Below, piece by piece: positions 10,524 to 16,837 of a DNA stretch of 64,000 nt (position 1 is the stretch's first letter; each line of letters opens with the position of its first letter). The stretch is from contig NZ_LLEI02000022.1 in NCBI RefSeq assembly GCF_001399455.2, forward strand, positions 1 through 64,000, written 5' to 3'. The translations under genes and the position numbers were made by a program. The notes beneath the pieces are model-generated. The model did no database searches. It was not told the DNA's origin and saw only the letters and a program-made list of their open reading frames with translations. This stretch comes from Vibrio bivalvicida. GTDB lineage: Bacteria > Pseudomonadota > Gammaproteobacteria > Enterobacterales > Vibrionaceae.

Positions 10524-10641
10524 CATACTTGAAGCGGCAGCGTTGTTGACTGTGTAAGTTCACCCAAATCGAATAGAGCCTCTATGCTCATTGGGCTAAA
10601 CTTACTTGTCGCCTAGCTGCCACTCCAATTATTTAGGCTTA
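10524..10641. repeat. ERIC-like imperfect palindromic intergenic element
   Basis: About 118 bases directly after pgi form a long imperfect palindrome. CGGCAGC faces GCTGCC at the ends, AAGTTCACCCAAAT faces ATTGGGCTAAACTT, and ATAGAG faces TCTAT at the centre. Size and layout resemble ERIC elements (about 127 bp), and I know very similar sequences as dispersed repeats in Vibrio genomes. It would be transcribed in the pgi 3' end and fold into one long hairpin. Confidence 0.7.
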
Positions 10642-10660
10642 GGCTATCCAAATCTTATGA

Positions 10661-10689
10661 CGCCAACCTTAGGGTTGGCGCTTTTTTTT
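10661..10689 (+). terminator. Terminator after pgi
   Basis: GCCAACC and GGTTGGC pair around a short loop, followed by eight T. The GGGTTGG-type stem is also used at the two other heptamer-array loci of this window (43190 and 45478). Confidence 0.92.
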
Positions 10690-10696
10690 GGAAAGC

Positions 10697-10720
10697 GAGA
10701 ACGGGCTGCGCCCTTCGAGA
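10697..10720 (+). repeat. Single copy of a degenerate ~22-bp hairpin unit
   Basis: CGGGCTGCGCCCTTCGAGA contains a GGGC-TGC-GCCC mini-hairpin. The same unit with small changes recurs in clusters at 43050-43141 and 45274-45339, in each case near a heptamer tandem array. Confidence 0.7.
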
Positions 10721-10800
10721 GGTGTATTCTAGTAGTAACGTGAGTAGGTTTTGGTGCATGGAATGTTGACAGAAAATGTTCCTAGGCAGAGATAATCACC

Positions 10801-10856
10801 CGTTTCCCGTTTCCCGTTTCCCGTTTCCCGTTTCCCGTTTCCCGTTTCCCGTTTCC
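10801..10856. repeat. Heptamer tandem array, 8 perfect copies of CGTTTCC
   Basis: Eight uninterrupted 7-bp units run up to base 10856. The stop codon (TAG on the minus strand) of the TIGR03899-family gene occupies 10858-10860. No spacers or variation are present, so it is a simple tandem repeat rather than a CRISPR. Similar arrays with other unit sequences lie at 43224 and 45513. Confidence 0.97.
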
Positions 10857-10857
10857 C

Positions 10858-11754
10858 CTAAACCGTCGTATCCACACTTGGCTGAGCGTCTGTGCTGGCG
10901 GTAAACTTCTGGCTCAGCAGTGCGACCATTTGATCGTAATACTGCATGTTGGGCTTATTGCCGAGTAGTTTACACAGCTCGTTACCAGTTGGGCTGAAGC
11001 GGTAATAAAGCAATCGCACACCTTTAGCGTGGGCTTGTAGTGATAGCTTCTTACCTTGATAAGTTAGTGGTAATGGAGAATCGAGTTCTATCTCTCCTGA
11101 CTCTAGTTCGGTGCCATGCATTAGCCCTAATTCAAACAACACCAACAAACTAGAGTAGGGTAGTTGGAAGTTGCCGACGTTGATGTTGCCTGTGACATTA
11201 CGCTTGCCGAAACTAAATATCCCCCCTTGTGCACGATAACCGACTAGTAACTTGCGGCTGTTATCGCCACCAAAGCTACAGGCTAAAGAGGCTGAGCGTT
11301 GCAAGATTTGCGCTTCTTTTGGTGTCATATCTTGCAGCACTTTCAGTGCTTTCATCGAGGTTGAGCCGGGATTGGTCACTTCGCGTTTTAGAACCTGAGC
11401 CCACAAACGCTGCATGGAATGGTTATGAACTTCTTGCGCCATATCGAAGAAGCGATACAGCCAATCTTGGTCGGGGTCGCCAGCGGTTTCATCTTTGCAA
11501 GAAATATGGGCAAGCTTCAGAATTTGTTCAAGATTCTTTTGTCGTCGTTCTTTGCGTTTTCGCTCGCGGACTAAAGCTCGCTCAAGCGCACTTTTCTCAG
11601 GCTTATCGGTTTGCAGCAGTGCATCTAACCCATAGGTTTGGGCAATGTTAAGCACGCGGCTAGCGCTATCTTTGATGTAGCTCGACTTTTTTTCGTGTCG
11701 ACCAGTTTGTTCCGATTGGTGTTCAATAACTACCGGTTTGCTCGTCTCAGACAT
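10858..11754 (-). CDS. TIGR03899/DUF2806 family protein
   Basis: A 298-residue cytoplasmic protein without signal peptide or membrane segments. A very basic, charged stretch (ALVRERKRKERRQKN, about 62-76) precedes a region with WLYRFFDMAQEVHNHSMQRLWAQVLKREV and MTPKEAQILQ. These features fit the DUF2806-containing TIGR03899 family known from Vibrio and relatives. Function is unknown. AAGGAAATAGC lies just before the ATG. Its stop codon sits one base from an eight-copy heptamer array, so that array forms the start of its 3' untranslated region. Confidence 0.75.
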   Translation of the reverse strand: MSETSKPVVIEHQSEQTGRHEKKSSYIKDSASRVLNIAQTYGLDALLQTDKPEKSALERALVRERKRKERRQKNLEQILKLAHISCKDETAGDPDQDWLYRFFDMAQEVHNHSMQRLWAQVLKREVTNPGSTSMKALKVLQDMTPKEAQILQRSASLACSFGGDNSRKLLVGYRAQGGIFSFGKRNVTGNINVGNFQLPYSSLLVLFELGLMHGTELESGEIELDSPLPLTYQGKKLSLQAHAKGVRLLYYRFSPTGNELCKLLGNKPNMQYYDQMVALLSQKFTASTDAQPSVDTTV

Positions 11755-11866
11755 GCTATTTCCTTAGCCATCATATGCTTAACGTTTAATTATTAACTTT
11801 ACCTCGGAACGCATAAGCCTGCCAGAAAAAGACTGTGAGCCAGTTTATAAAAATATCGCTATCATA

Positions 11867-11899
11867 AATGATAACAAGTTGTTAAAATTGTTATCGTTA
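11867..11899 (+). promoter_or_regulatory. Two overlapping Fur-like half-site pairs before the 34-codon ORF
   Basis: The segment begins AATGATAACAAGTTG and ends TTGTTATCGTTA, so AATGATAAC and GTTATCGTT face each other as outer arms. An inner GTTGTTA allows two overlapping 19-bp Fur-type boxes. The orientation of the TTGTTAT/ATAACAA halves is opposite to the Zur palindrome at 15597, so Zur is less likely. Motif-based only. Confidence 0.45.
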
Positions 11900-11913
11900 A
11901 TTTTGAGGGGCTT

Positions 11914-12018
11914 ATGAAGTATTTCAATGAGAATAAACTGAAAAAGCACCTGTCAATTGCTCTATTGCTACTAGTTTACCTAGCTGTACTAGGCTATCTT
12001 TCTAGCTATTTGTCCTAA
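11914..12018 (+). CDS. Small single-pass membrane protein (34 aa), unrecognised
   Basis: An ATG with a good ribosome-binding site (GAGGGG, 11905-11910) opens a 34-codon frame. The protein starts MKYFNENKLKKHLS and continues with about 18 hydrophobic residues (IALLLLVYLAVLGYL), then SSYLS. This is the shape of a positive-inside, single-span inner-membrane microprotein. It sits between the 3' end of the zinc operon and the TIGR03899 gene, pointing the opposite way, behind Fur-like sites. I do not recognise a family. Strong Shine-Dalgarno spacing and membrane character argue for a real gene. Confidence 0.6.
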   Translation: MKYFNENKLKKHLSIALLLLVYLAVLGYLSSYLS

Positions 12019-12054
12019 TCAAGGCAATTAACAGGCTGCTTATTTTGTTAACAA

Positions 12055-12552
12055 TTAGTAGTCATCATACTCGGCGATTTCTGTGCCTTGTAGGACGTAG
12101 CCTGTTTGTGCCAATTCATGACTGACAGTTTCTGTCTTCAGTGTCCCAATCACATAGACAACATCCCAAAGCTCTTGCACGGGCGCCCCTTTAGGGAATT
12201 TGACGTAGATAATCTGATTCGGTGGTGGTGGTGGTACGTGGATACAGGCACCAAAATAGGGTACAAGCAGGAATTCTGTGACCATATTGGCGTCGCCTTC
12301 TAACGGTATTACAAACCCAGGGATCTTGACCTTACTGCCGTTCAGCTCTTGCCTCACACTACCGACCATCGATTGTTCCATGCTCGCGCCTGAATGGTCT
12401 ATCGCCGGCATACCATATGAGTCGAACTGATTACGTTCACTTTCTGGGATCAGATCGATCCATTCTAGGGTGAGCGTATCTTCTGCGTTTACGCTGTAGC
12501 TCGATAGACCAAATACCATCATAGCCAGTAGCAACATGCCTAATTTTTTCAT
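12055..12552 (-). CDS. DUF3299 secreted protein of the zinc-uptake operon
   Basis: A 165-residue protein with a signal peptide cut near residue 23 (SVNA|ED). The conserved block PYFGACIHVPPPPPNQIIYV, with Cys and His beside a proline run, is typical of DUF3299 and looks like a metal site. It is the last gene of the minus-strand operon, 3 bases after the FtsX-like permease. In Vibrio cholerae a Zur-regulated set called zrgABCDE encodes a second zinc importer. This protein most likely corresponds to one of its periplasmic members, but I cannot assign the letter. Confidence 0.75.
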   Translation of the reverse strand: MKKLGMLLLAMMVFGLSSYSVNAEDTLTLEWIDLIPESERNQFDSYGMPAIDHSGASMEQSMVGSVRQELNGSKVKIPGFVIPLEGDANMVTEFLLVPYFGACIHVPPPPPNQIIYVKFPKGAPVQELWDVVYVIGTLKTETVSHELAQTGYVLQGTEIAEYDDY

Positions 12553-12555
12553 AAC

Positions 12556-13815
12556 TTAAACTCTAATTGTCATACCATCGCTTAGCGACTGTCGATAAGC
12601 TCTAAATGCAGGGATGAAGCCGATAATAGTACCTGCCACTTGTACTGCAGCCAACAGCATCCATTCATAGTGAGATAAAGCGCTCATCTGCAGATTAATT
12701 CCATAGCTCTGTTGAATGAGAGGGGCAGCGACCGAGAGTACGAAATATAGACCAACAGTGCCGACGAGTAAGCCGATAAAGGTCAATACACTTGCTTCCA
12801 AAATCAGCAAACTGAAAACGTGTCTTGGCCTTGCCCCCATCGCACGAAGAATTGCCATTTCGCGGCGACGTTCTTGCAGGCTAGTTAACAAGCTGGAAAG
12901 CATCCCGAGTAAACCCGCGATAACCACGAAGACTGAAACTGCCAATAAAGCCTGTTCGGCAACAGACATCATGCCCCATAGTTCGTGCAGCGCGACGCCG
13001 GGCAGAATGGCACTGAGAGGTTCCTGCGGGTAAGTGTTGATTTGTCGTTGCAAAGCAAAGGTTTGTATTTTGGATTTTAAACCGAGTAGCATCGCAGTGA
13101 TCTGCTTGGGTTGGAAGTTCATCGCTGCAAGTTGCTCTGCCGTTGGATTGTTACCTAAGTTAGCGCCAGACTCCCAACCAACATGAATGGCTTCAATCGC
13201 CTCTAACGAGACGTGGACAGTTTTATCGACGGGAGTCCCTGTAGGAGCTAGGATGCCGACTACTCGAAATGGGGTATTTTCATGACGGCTAAAGCCCACA
13301 TCACTAATACCATGAGCAATGACCATTTCACTGCCAATAGTGTAATTTAGAGAGCGCGCAACCTCGGCGCCGATGACCGCGTCAAACAAACCGTTGAACT
13401 CATGCCCTTGGCTAAAAGATAGGTTTTGTTTTTGTCCGTAGCGGTAATGCTCAAAGTAGCTATGATTGGTGCCCATAACGCGAAAGCCTTGATGGGAATC
13501 GCCGAGTGAAATTGGAATTGCCCAGTCTACGGCGCGATGCTGGCTAAATTCCTGATAGCTTTTCCAGTCAATGTTGTTGGTCGCGTTGCCGATGCGAAAT
13601 ACGGAATAAAGTAATAAGTTCACTTGGCCTGAGCGTCCGCCAACAATTAAGTCGGTACCTGAAATAGTGTTGGCAAAACTGTCTTTTGCCTGAGTTCGAA
13701 TCCGCTCGACACCAAGTAACAAAATAACAGAAACAGCTACGGTTAGGATGGTTAGAATCGCGGTCACTCTGCGGTTACGAACGCTTTTCCAAGCTAAGGT
13801 AAGGGTTGGTGTCAT
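12556..13815 (-). CDS. FtsX/MacB-type ABC permease of the zinc-uptake operon
   Basis: A 419-residue inner-membrane protein. One membrane helix near residues 17-37 is followed by a large periplasmic MacB-like domain (about 40-275) and three C-terminal helices in an FtsX domain with the marker LTSLQERRREMAILRAMGARPRHVF. It overlaps the ATPase gene by 4 bases, so the two are translationally coupled. FtsX-type permeases usually do mechanical work on periplasmic partners rather than classic import. This fits a system that works with a His-rich periplasmic zinc binder. Part of the Zrg-type cluster. Confidence 0.82.
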   Translation of the reverse strand: MTPTLTLAWKSVRNRRVTAILTILTVAVSVILLLGVERIRTQAKDSFANTISGTDLIVGGRSGQVNLLLYSVFRIGNATNNIDWKSYQEFSQHRAVDWAIPISLGDSHQGFRVMGTNHSYFEHYRYGQKQNLSFSQGHEFNGLFDAVIGAEVARSLNYTIGSEMVIAHGISDVGFSRHENTPFRVVGILAPTGTPVDKTVHVSLEAIEAIHVGWESGANLGNNPTAEQLAAMNFQPKQITAMLLGLKSKIQTFALQRQINTYPQEPLSAILPGVALHELWGMMSVAEQALLAVSVFVVIAGLLGMLSSLLTSLQERRREMAILRAMGARPRHVFSLLILEASVLTFIGLLVGTVGLYFVLSVAAPLIQQSYGINLQMSALSHYEWMLLAAVQVAGTIIGFIPAFRAYRQSLSDGMTIRV

Positions 13816-14519
13816 AGGTCACCTCCTGCTTGGTTGACTTGTTGCAGGTTGATTGTGCGATCAAATAGTGGTTCTAATGTTGGATCGTGACTAACAAATA
13901 ATAAGGTTGAACCGGCTTGGTTAACTTGGTCGAGCAGCAATTCGATAAACGCCGTGCGGTTGTCAAAATCAAGCGATGAAGTTGGTTCATCCGCGATAAT
14001 AACTTTCGGCTTACCAATCAGTGCGCGAGCTGCCGCTACCCGTTGCTGCTGGCCAATACTTAGCTCGACAACGGGTTTATCAAGTAACCCTGAGGGAAGA
14101 CGTAGTTTGTCCAATAGTTGCTTGGCATTGGAAACTAACTCTCCATTTATTTGTTGGCGACGTAACGAGGAAAACTGACAAGGTAAGGTAACATTTTCAA
14201 TCACGCTCAGATAAGGCAATAAGTTAAATTGTTGAAAGATGTAGCCGATATGGTTGGCTCGAAACTTATCACGTTGACTGCCTGACATCTCCGAGAGGTT
14301 TTCTCCCAGCACAGTCACTTGTCCAGAGGTTGCAGTATTGATGCCTGTAAGGAGCCCCAGTAGTGTCGATTTTCCACAACCACTTGGTCCTTTAATAAAT
14401 AGGTGTTCGCCACGTTGAATGGTGAGGGAAGGTATCTCTAGTGTGGGATTGTCATTACCAGGCCAAGTAAAAGTCACCTGATTGAGCTCAACCACAGATT
14501 GATGGCATTTATTATCCAT
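13812..14519 (-). CDS. ABC transporter ATPase of the zinc-uptake operon
   Basis: A 235-residue LolD/MacB-class ATPase. Walker A is GPSGCGKST (about 39-47), the signature loop is LSIGQQQR (a variant of LSGGQ), Walker B is VIIADEPTSSLD, and the switch His is in FVSHD. It pairs with the downstream FtsX-type permease through a 4-base overlap. The gene starts 57 bases after the DUF2796 gene, with a hairpin between them that may lower its expression relative to that gene. Assigned to the Zur-controlled Zrg-type system by context. Confidence 0.88.
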   Translation of the reverse strand: MDNKCHQSVVELNQVTFTWPGNDNPTLEIPSLTIQRGEHLFIKGPSGCGKSTLLGLLTGINTATSGQVTVLGENLSEMSGSQRDKFRANHIGYIFQQFNLLPYLSVIENVTLPCQFSSLRRQQINGELVSNAKQLLDKLRLPSGLLDKPVVELSIGQQQRVAAARALIGKPKVIIADEPTSSLDFDNRTAFIELLLDQVNQAGSTLLFVSHDPTLEPLFDRTINLQQVNQAGGDL

Positions 14520-14543
14520 TGTTCGTATCCAATCGTAACAGAG

Positions 14544-14571
14544 AAGCGGCTTAGCATGACCAAGCCGCTTT
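14544..14571. terminator. Hairpin between the DUF2796 gene and the ABC ATPase gene
   Basis: AGCGGCTT and AAGCCGCT pair around nine bases. In the minus-strand transcript the stem is followed only by CTCTG and not by a proper T-run. It is therefore likely a partial attenuator or RNA-stabilising stem inside the operon rather than a full stop. Confidence 0.6.
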
Positions 14572-14576
14572 TTACA

Positions 14577-15206
14577 TTAAAGAGAAATCTCAGAGTCACC
14601 TTTACTAAGCTCAAGCGCGGCTTGCTTAGTGTCAGTTAACACGTTGATTTTCAGAGACTCAGTATTTGGAAAGTGTGAGAACCATTGAGTTTCAATACCA
14701 TTTAATGCACTAATGTCGTTACAGTCGAAGTGATATTCAACCGTGAATTCACCATGACCACTATGTTTATCGTGGTCGTCATGATGGTCATGACCTTTAT
14801 GATCATCGTGGTTATGATGTTCGTCATGGTCATCATGATGGTCGTGGTCGCCATGACCCTTATGATCATCGTGATTGTCACTACCTAGAGTATGACTCAC
14901 TGATTGATGTTCGATTTTACAACCTGCTGCTTTAGCTAAAGTGAAGATATTCGAAGCTTGTTCAAGCTTTGCGACAGCGTCCTCTAGCTGATGTTTTTGC
15001 TCATCTGTTTTTGGCGCGTGTTCAAAACCGACAACGTCCGCACCCGGAGCCGTGATCTCCATAAGTAGCTCTTTGCCGTCTTGAGCAATGTTGATTTCAA
15101 CTTGGCCGTGAACATGTGCTCCATGTTGGCGGTAGACTTCTTCAGCATGTGCTAATCCACTAACAGCAAGTGTGATTCCTAGAGCGATTGGAGTAACGTT
15201 TTTCAT
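14577..15206 (-). CDS. zrgA: His-rich periplasmic DUF2796 zinc-binding protein (ZrgA-like)
   Basis: A 209-residue protein with a signal peptide (LAHA|EE, cut near 21). HGAHVHG at 28-34 gives a likely metal site. A stretch at about 105-152 is almost entirely His and Asp with some Gly and Lys, a clear metal-buffering loop, and the DUF2796 fold resumes at GEFTVEYHFDC. In Vibrio, ZrgA is the periplasmic zinc protein of the second, Zur-regulated zinc uptake system. The ATG at 15206 follows AGGACTTAAA; an upstream in-frame start at 15248 would precede the signal peptide with 14 extra residues. His-loop codons are repetitive, so the length may vary between strains. Confidence 0.87.
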   Translation of the reverse strand: MKNVTPIALGITLAVSGLAHAEEVYRQHGAHVHGQVEINIAQDGKELLMEITAPGADVVGFEHAPKTDEQKHQLEDAVAKLEQASNIFTLAKAAGCKIEHQSVSHTLGSDNHDDHKGHGDHDHHDDHDEHHNHDDHKGHDHHDDHDKHSGHGEFTVEYHFDCNDISALNGIETQWFSHFPNTESLKINVLTDTKQAALELSKGDSEISL

Positions 15207-15286
15207 TTTAAGTCCTGATTTTTCATTGAGTAATGCAAAGGTCTCCATTTGGTTTGGAGACAGTATATCTTTGTAAATAAATAGAA

Positions 15287-15595
15287 TCAGGATAGTGGCG
15301 GTGAGCGTGCTAGGTATGCAAACGTAACGACCTCGTTGAAGCCGTATTCGCTAGATACTTCGAACTGATCACCAATTGTGGGCGGTGCTACAGTTGGTGT
15401 GTGATTGCTGACACCATGTAAACCACTCGCAAACAGTTGGCAGTGGTGATCTTGATGGTGGGTTGAAGAAAGTTCGTACTGATGATCAATAAACGCAAAA
15501 TTGAGCCATAGCACAAGAGCGATTGCAGATAGAGCAAGCGCATTGATGCGATAGGTAGTTAGGCGACATTGAAGCACGATGAAAACACAATACAA
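15287..15595 (-). CDS. DUF2607-like small membrane/secreted protein, first gene of the zinc operon
   Basis: Up to 102 residues. One hydrophobic segment (INALALSAIALVLWLNFAFI) is followed by a His-rich part (STHHQDHHCQLFASGLHG) and an end YLARSPPLS. It resembles the DUF2607/DUF2946 type of short His-containing proteins that accompany metal systems. There is no ATG: candidate starts are TTG at 15595 and GTG at 15577, both close behind the Zur palindrome, which makes a near-leaderless message possible. It is first in the operon and may be the remaining Zrg component. Confidence 0.65.
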   Translation of the reverse strand: MYCVFIVLQCRLTTYRINALALSAIALVLWLNFAFIDHQYELSSTHHQDHHCQLFASGLHGVSNHTPTVAPPTIGDQFEVSSEYGFNEVVTFAYLARSPPLS

Positions 15596-15596
15596 A

Positions 15597-15629
15597 AAGT
15601 GGAGTTGTTATACTATAACAACTCCACTT
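15597..15629. promoter_or_regulatory. 33-bp perfect palindrome, Zur operator
   Basis: Sixteen-base arms flank a single central C. The core GTTGTTATACTATAACAAC fits the gammaproteobacterial Zur consensus (GTTATANNATAAC-type). On the minus strand a TATAGT suitable as a -10 box lies in the centre, so bound Zur-zinc would block the promoter of the DUF2607-DUF2796-ABC-FtsX-DUF3299 operon. The length of the perfect match is unusual for a natural operator. Confidence 0.85.
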
Positions 15630-15655
15630 CAAAGGGGAAACTAAACCCGATGTGT

Positions 15656-16207
15656 TTAGAGGTTTTCTTTTACTAGTGTAAGTACTTGTTGAATTTCACC
15701 TTCGTTGAGAGCGCCTTCTTTGACAAACAATACCTTACCTTGTTTGTCTTGGACGATAATGGCCGATGACTCTTCTGCCAATGCCCAAGTGTTGGCAACG
15801 GCTCCCTCTTCATCAAGTACCATAGAAGACCAAGGGAACTCTTTCTTGCTGTCTTGTGCCGATGATTTTACAAACGACCCTGTTCCCCAAATCGCGTCAT
15901 CTTGGTTGATAATTGAGGTCGTCTGGTAGCTTTGTTCTGGGAATTTAGCCGCGGTAATTGCCGCCATTAACGGGGCATTGAGTTCTTTTGAACTGCTGCG
16001 CCCAGCAATCGCTTGAATGACACGAACCTTACCTTGCATATCTTGGCTAGACCAAGCCTGAAAAGCCGTATCGTCTCCGCTTAAGACAATTTCGCCATAG
16101 CTTTTGACGCTGACTTCGGGAATCGACTGTCCTACAGAGATGTTGTGCGCCAAGGCGATAGCGGGAGAGCATGCGATTGCGAGAGTAAGAAGGGTTTTAT
16201 TTTTCAT
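15656..16207 (-). CDS. ytfJ: YtfJ family periplasmic protein
   Basis: A 183-residue protein with a signal peptide ending near ALAH (about residue 20). The rest is a thioredoxin-like fold without a CxxC motif (VRVIQAIAGRSSSKELNAPL; IIVQDKQGKVLFVKEGAL), as in E. coli YtfJ (184 residues). The role is unknown. It is divergent from ytfK exactly as in E. coli, and it lies upstream of the zinc operon but is separated from it by the Zur operator. Confidence 0.88.
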   Translation of the reverse strand: MKNKTLLTLAIACSPAIALAHNISVGQSIPEVSVKSYGEIVLSGDDTAFQAWSSQDMQGKVRVIQAIAGRSSSKELNAPLMAAITAAKFPEQSYQTTSIINQDDAIWGTGSFVKSSAQDSKKEFPWSSMVLDEEGAVANTWALAEESSAIIVQDKQGKVLFVKEGALNEGEIQQVLTLVKENL

Positions 16208-16337
16208 TATGTTATTTCCTTTTGAAAGTGCGCAAAAAGTATATACCCAAATTTATTGCTCGTGGAAAAATCTCTTTTAGAGCACTGGTCTGATGTCACA
16301 CTGTTAACAAAATGCTATACATTAAATACGCATCCGA

Positions 16338-16343
16338 TATAAT
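16338..16343 (+). promoter_or_regulatory. TATAAT -10 box ahead of ytfK
   Basis: A perfect -10 hexamer with no good -35 at 17 bases (CTATAC at 16315). This suggests a promoter that needs an activator. E. coli ytfK belongs to the Pho regulon, but I do not see a convincing PhoB box here. Confidence 0.45.
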
Positions 16344-16414
16344 ACCTACAAGTTCTAAGGAGTAGGACTAAGCAATCAGTTCGAATTGCATCACACAAGG
16401 ATATTGGAGTCGTT

Positions 16415-16615
16415 ATGCTGCGTGAATTTACTATTTATCGCCCTCGTCAAGTTGCTCGTTTTGTTAAAACTTTGTTTAAAGGACAGTTTGTTATCTCTGG
16501 GGTAGGCAAGTTTACCTTTGACAACGGCAAGGTGTTGCTACCTGATGTGAAAGACTCGCAAAAGCTGACAACGTATAAAGAGATCAATCAAGCTATTGCT
16601 TTGTTGCCAGTCTAA
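16415..16615 (+). CDS. ytfK: YtfK (DUF1107), stringent-response modulator
   Basis: A 66-residue protein starting MLREFTIYRPRQVARFVKTLFKG. The core GVGKFTFDNGKVLLPDVKD and the length match DUF1107/YtfK (68 residues in E. coli). In E. coli YtfK binds SpoT and shifts it toward (p)ppGpp synthesis during phosphate or fatty-acid starvation. The gene pair ytfJ/ytfK is divergent in both organisms. AAGGATATTGGAG lies before the ATG, and a terminator follows. Confidence 0.9.
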   Translation: MLREFTIYRPRQVARFVKTLFKGQFVISGVGKFTFDNGKVLLPDVKDSQKLTTYKEINQAIALLPV

Positions 16616-16647
16616 ATATTGGTTCTCTTCCAAATTACGAATTATTG

Positions 16648-16673
16648 AAAAGTCGCCTCGTTGGCGGCTTTTG
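16648..16673 (+). terminator. Terminator after ytfK
   Basis: AAAGTCGCC pairs with GGCGGCTTT around a five-base loop, followed by TTG. Confidence 0.8.
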
Positions 16674-16837
16674 TCGTTTATAGCCGCTATGCCATTGCCA
16701 ACCCTTCCGCTTACTTGCCGTTTCTTTGCTTCAATGAGTAAAACTTTCACGCCAACAGGTTGAATTTACGACTATATTGTTAATAGGCAATTCTGTGCTT
16801 ATTAATAATAAACGACAATCAAACGTGACTAGTGGCT

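Noticed and set aside
10801..10856. Possible CRISPR array
   Set aside because: The repeats are contiguous 7-bp units without spacers, and no cas gene is in the window. The same holds for 43224-43279 and 45513-45561.
11867..11899. Zur control of the 34-residue microprotein
   Set aside because: The ATAACAA and TTGTTAT halves face the opposite way from the Zur palindrome at 15597; a Fur-like reading fits better.
15571..16011. Idea that ytfJ belongs to the zinc operon
   Set aside because: ytfJ is upstream on the same strand, but the Zur palindrome and its -10 box lie between ytfJ and the first zinc gene, and ytfJ pairs with ytfK as in E. coli.
16290..16320. PhoB box ahead of ytfK
   Set aside because: TGTCA-like pieces are present (TGTCACACTGTTA), but the repeat spacing is 8 rather than 11 bases.
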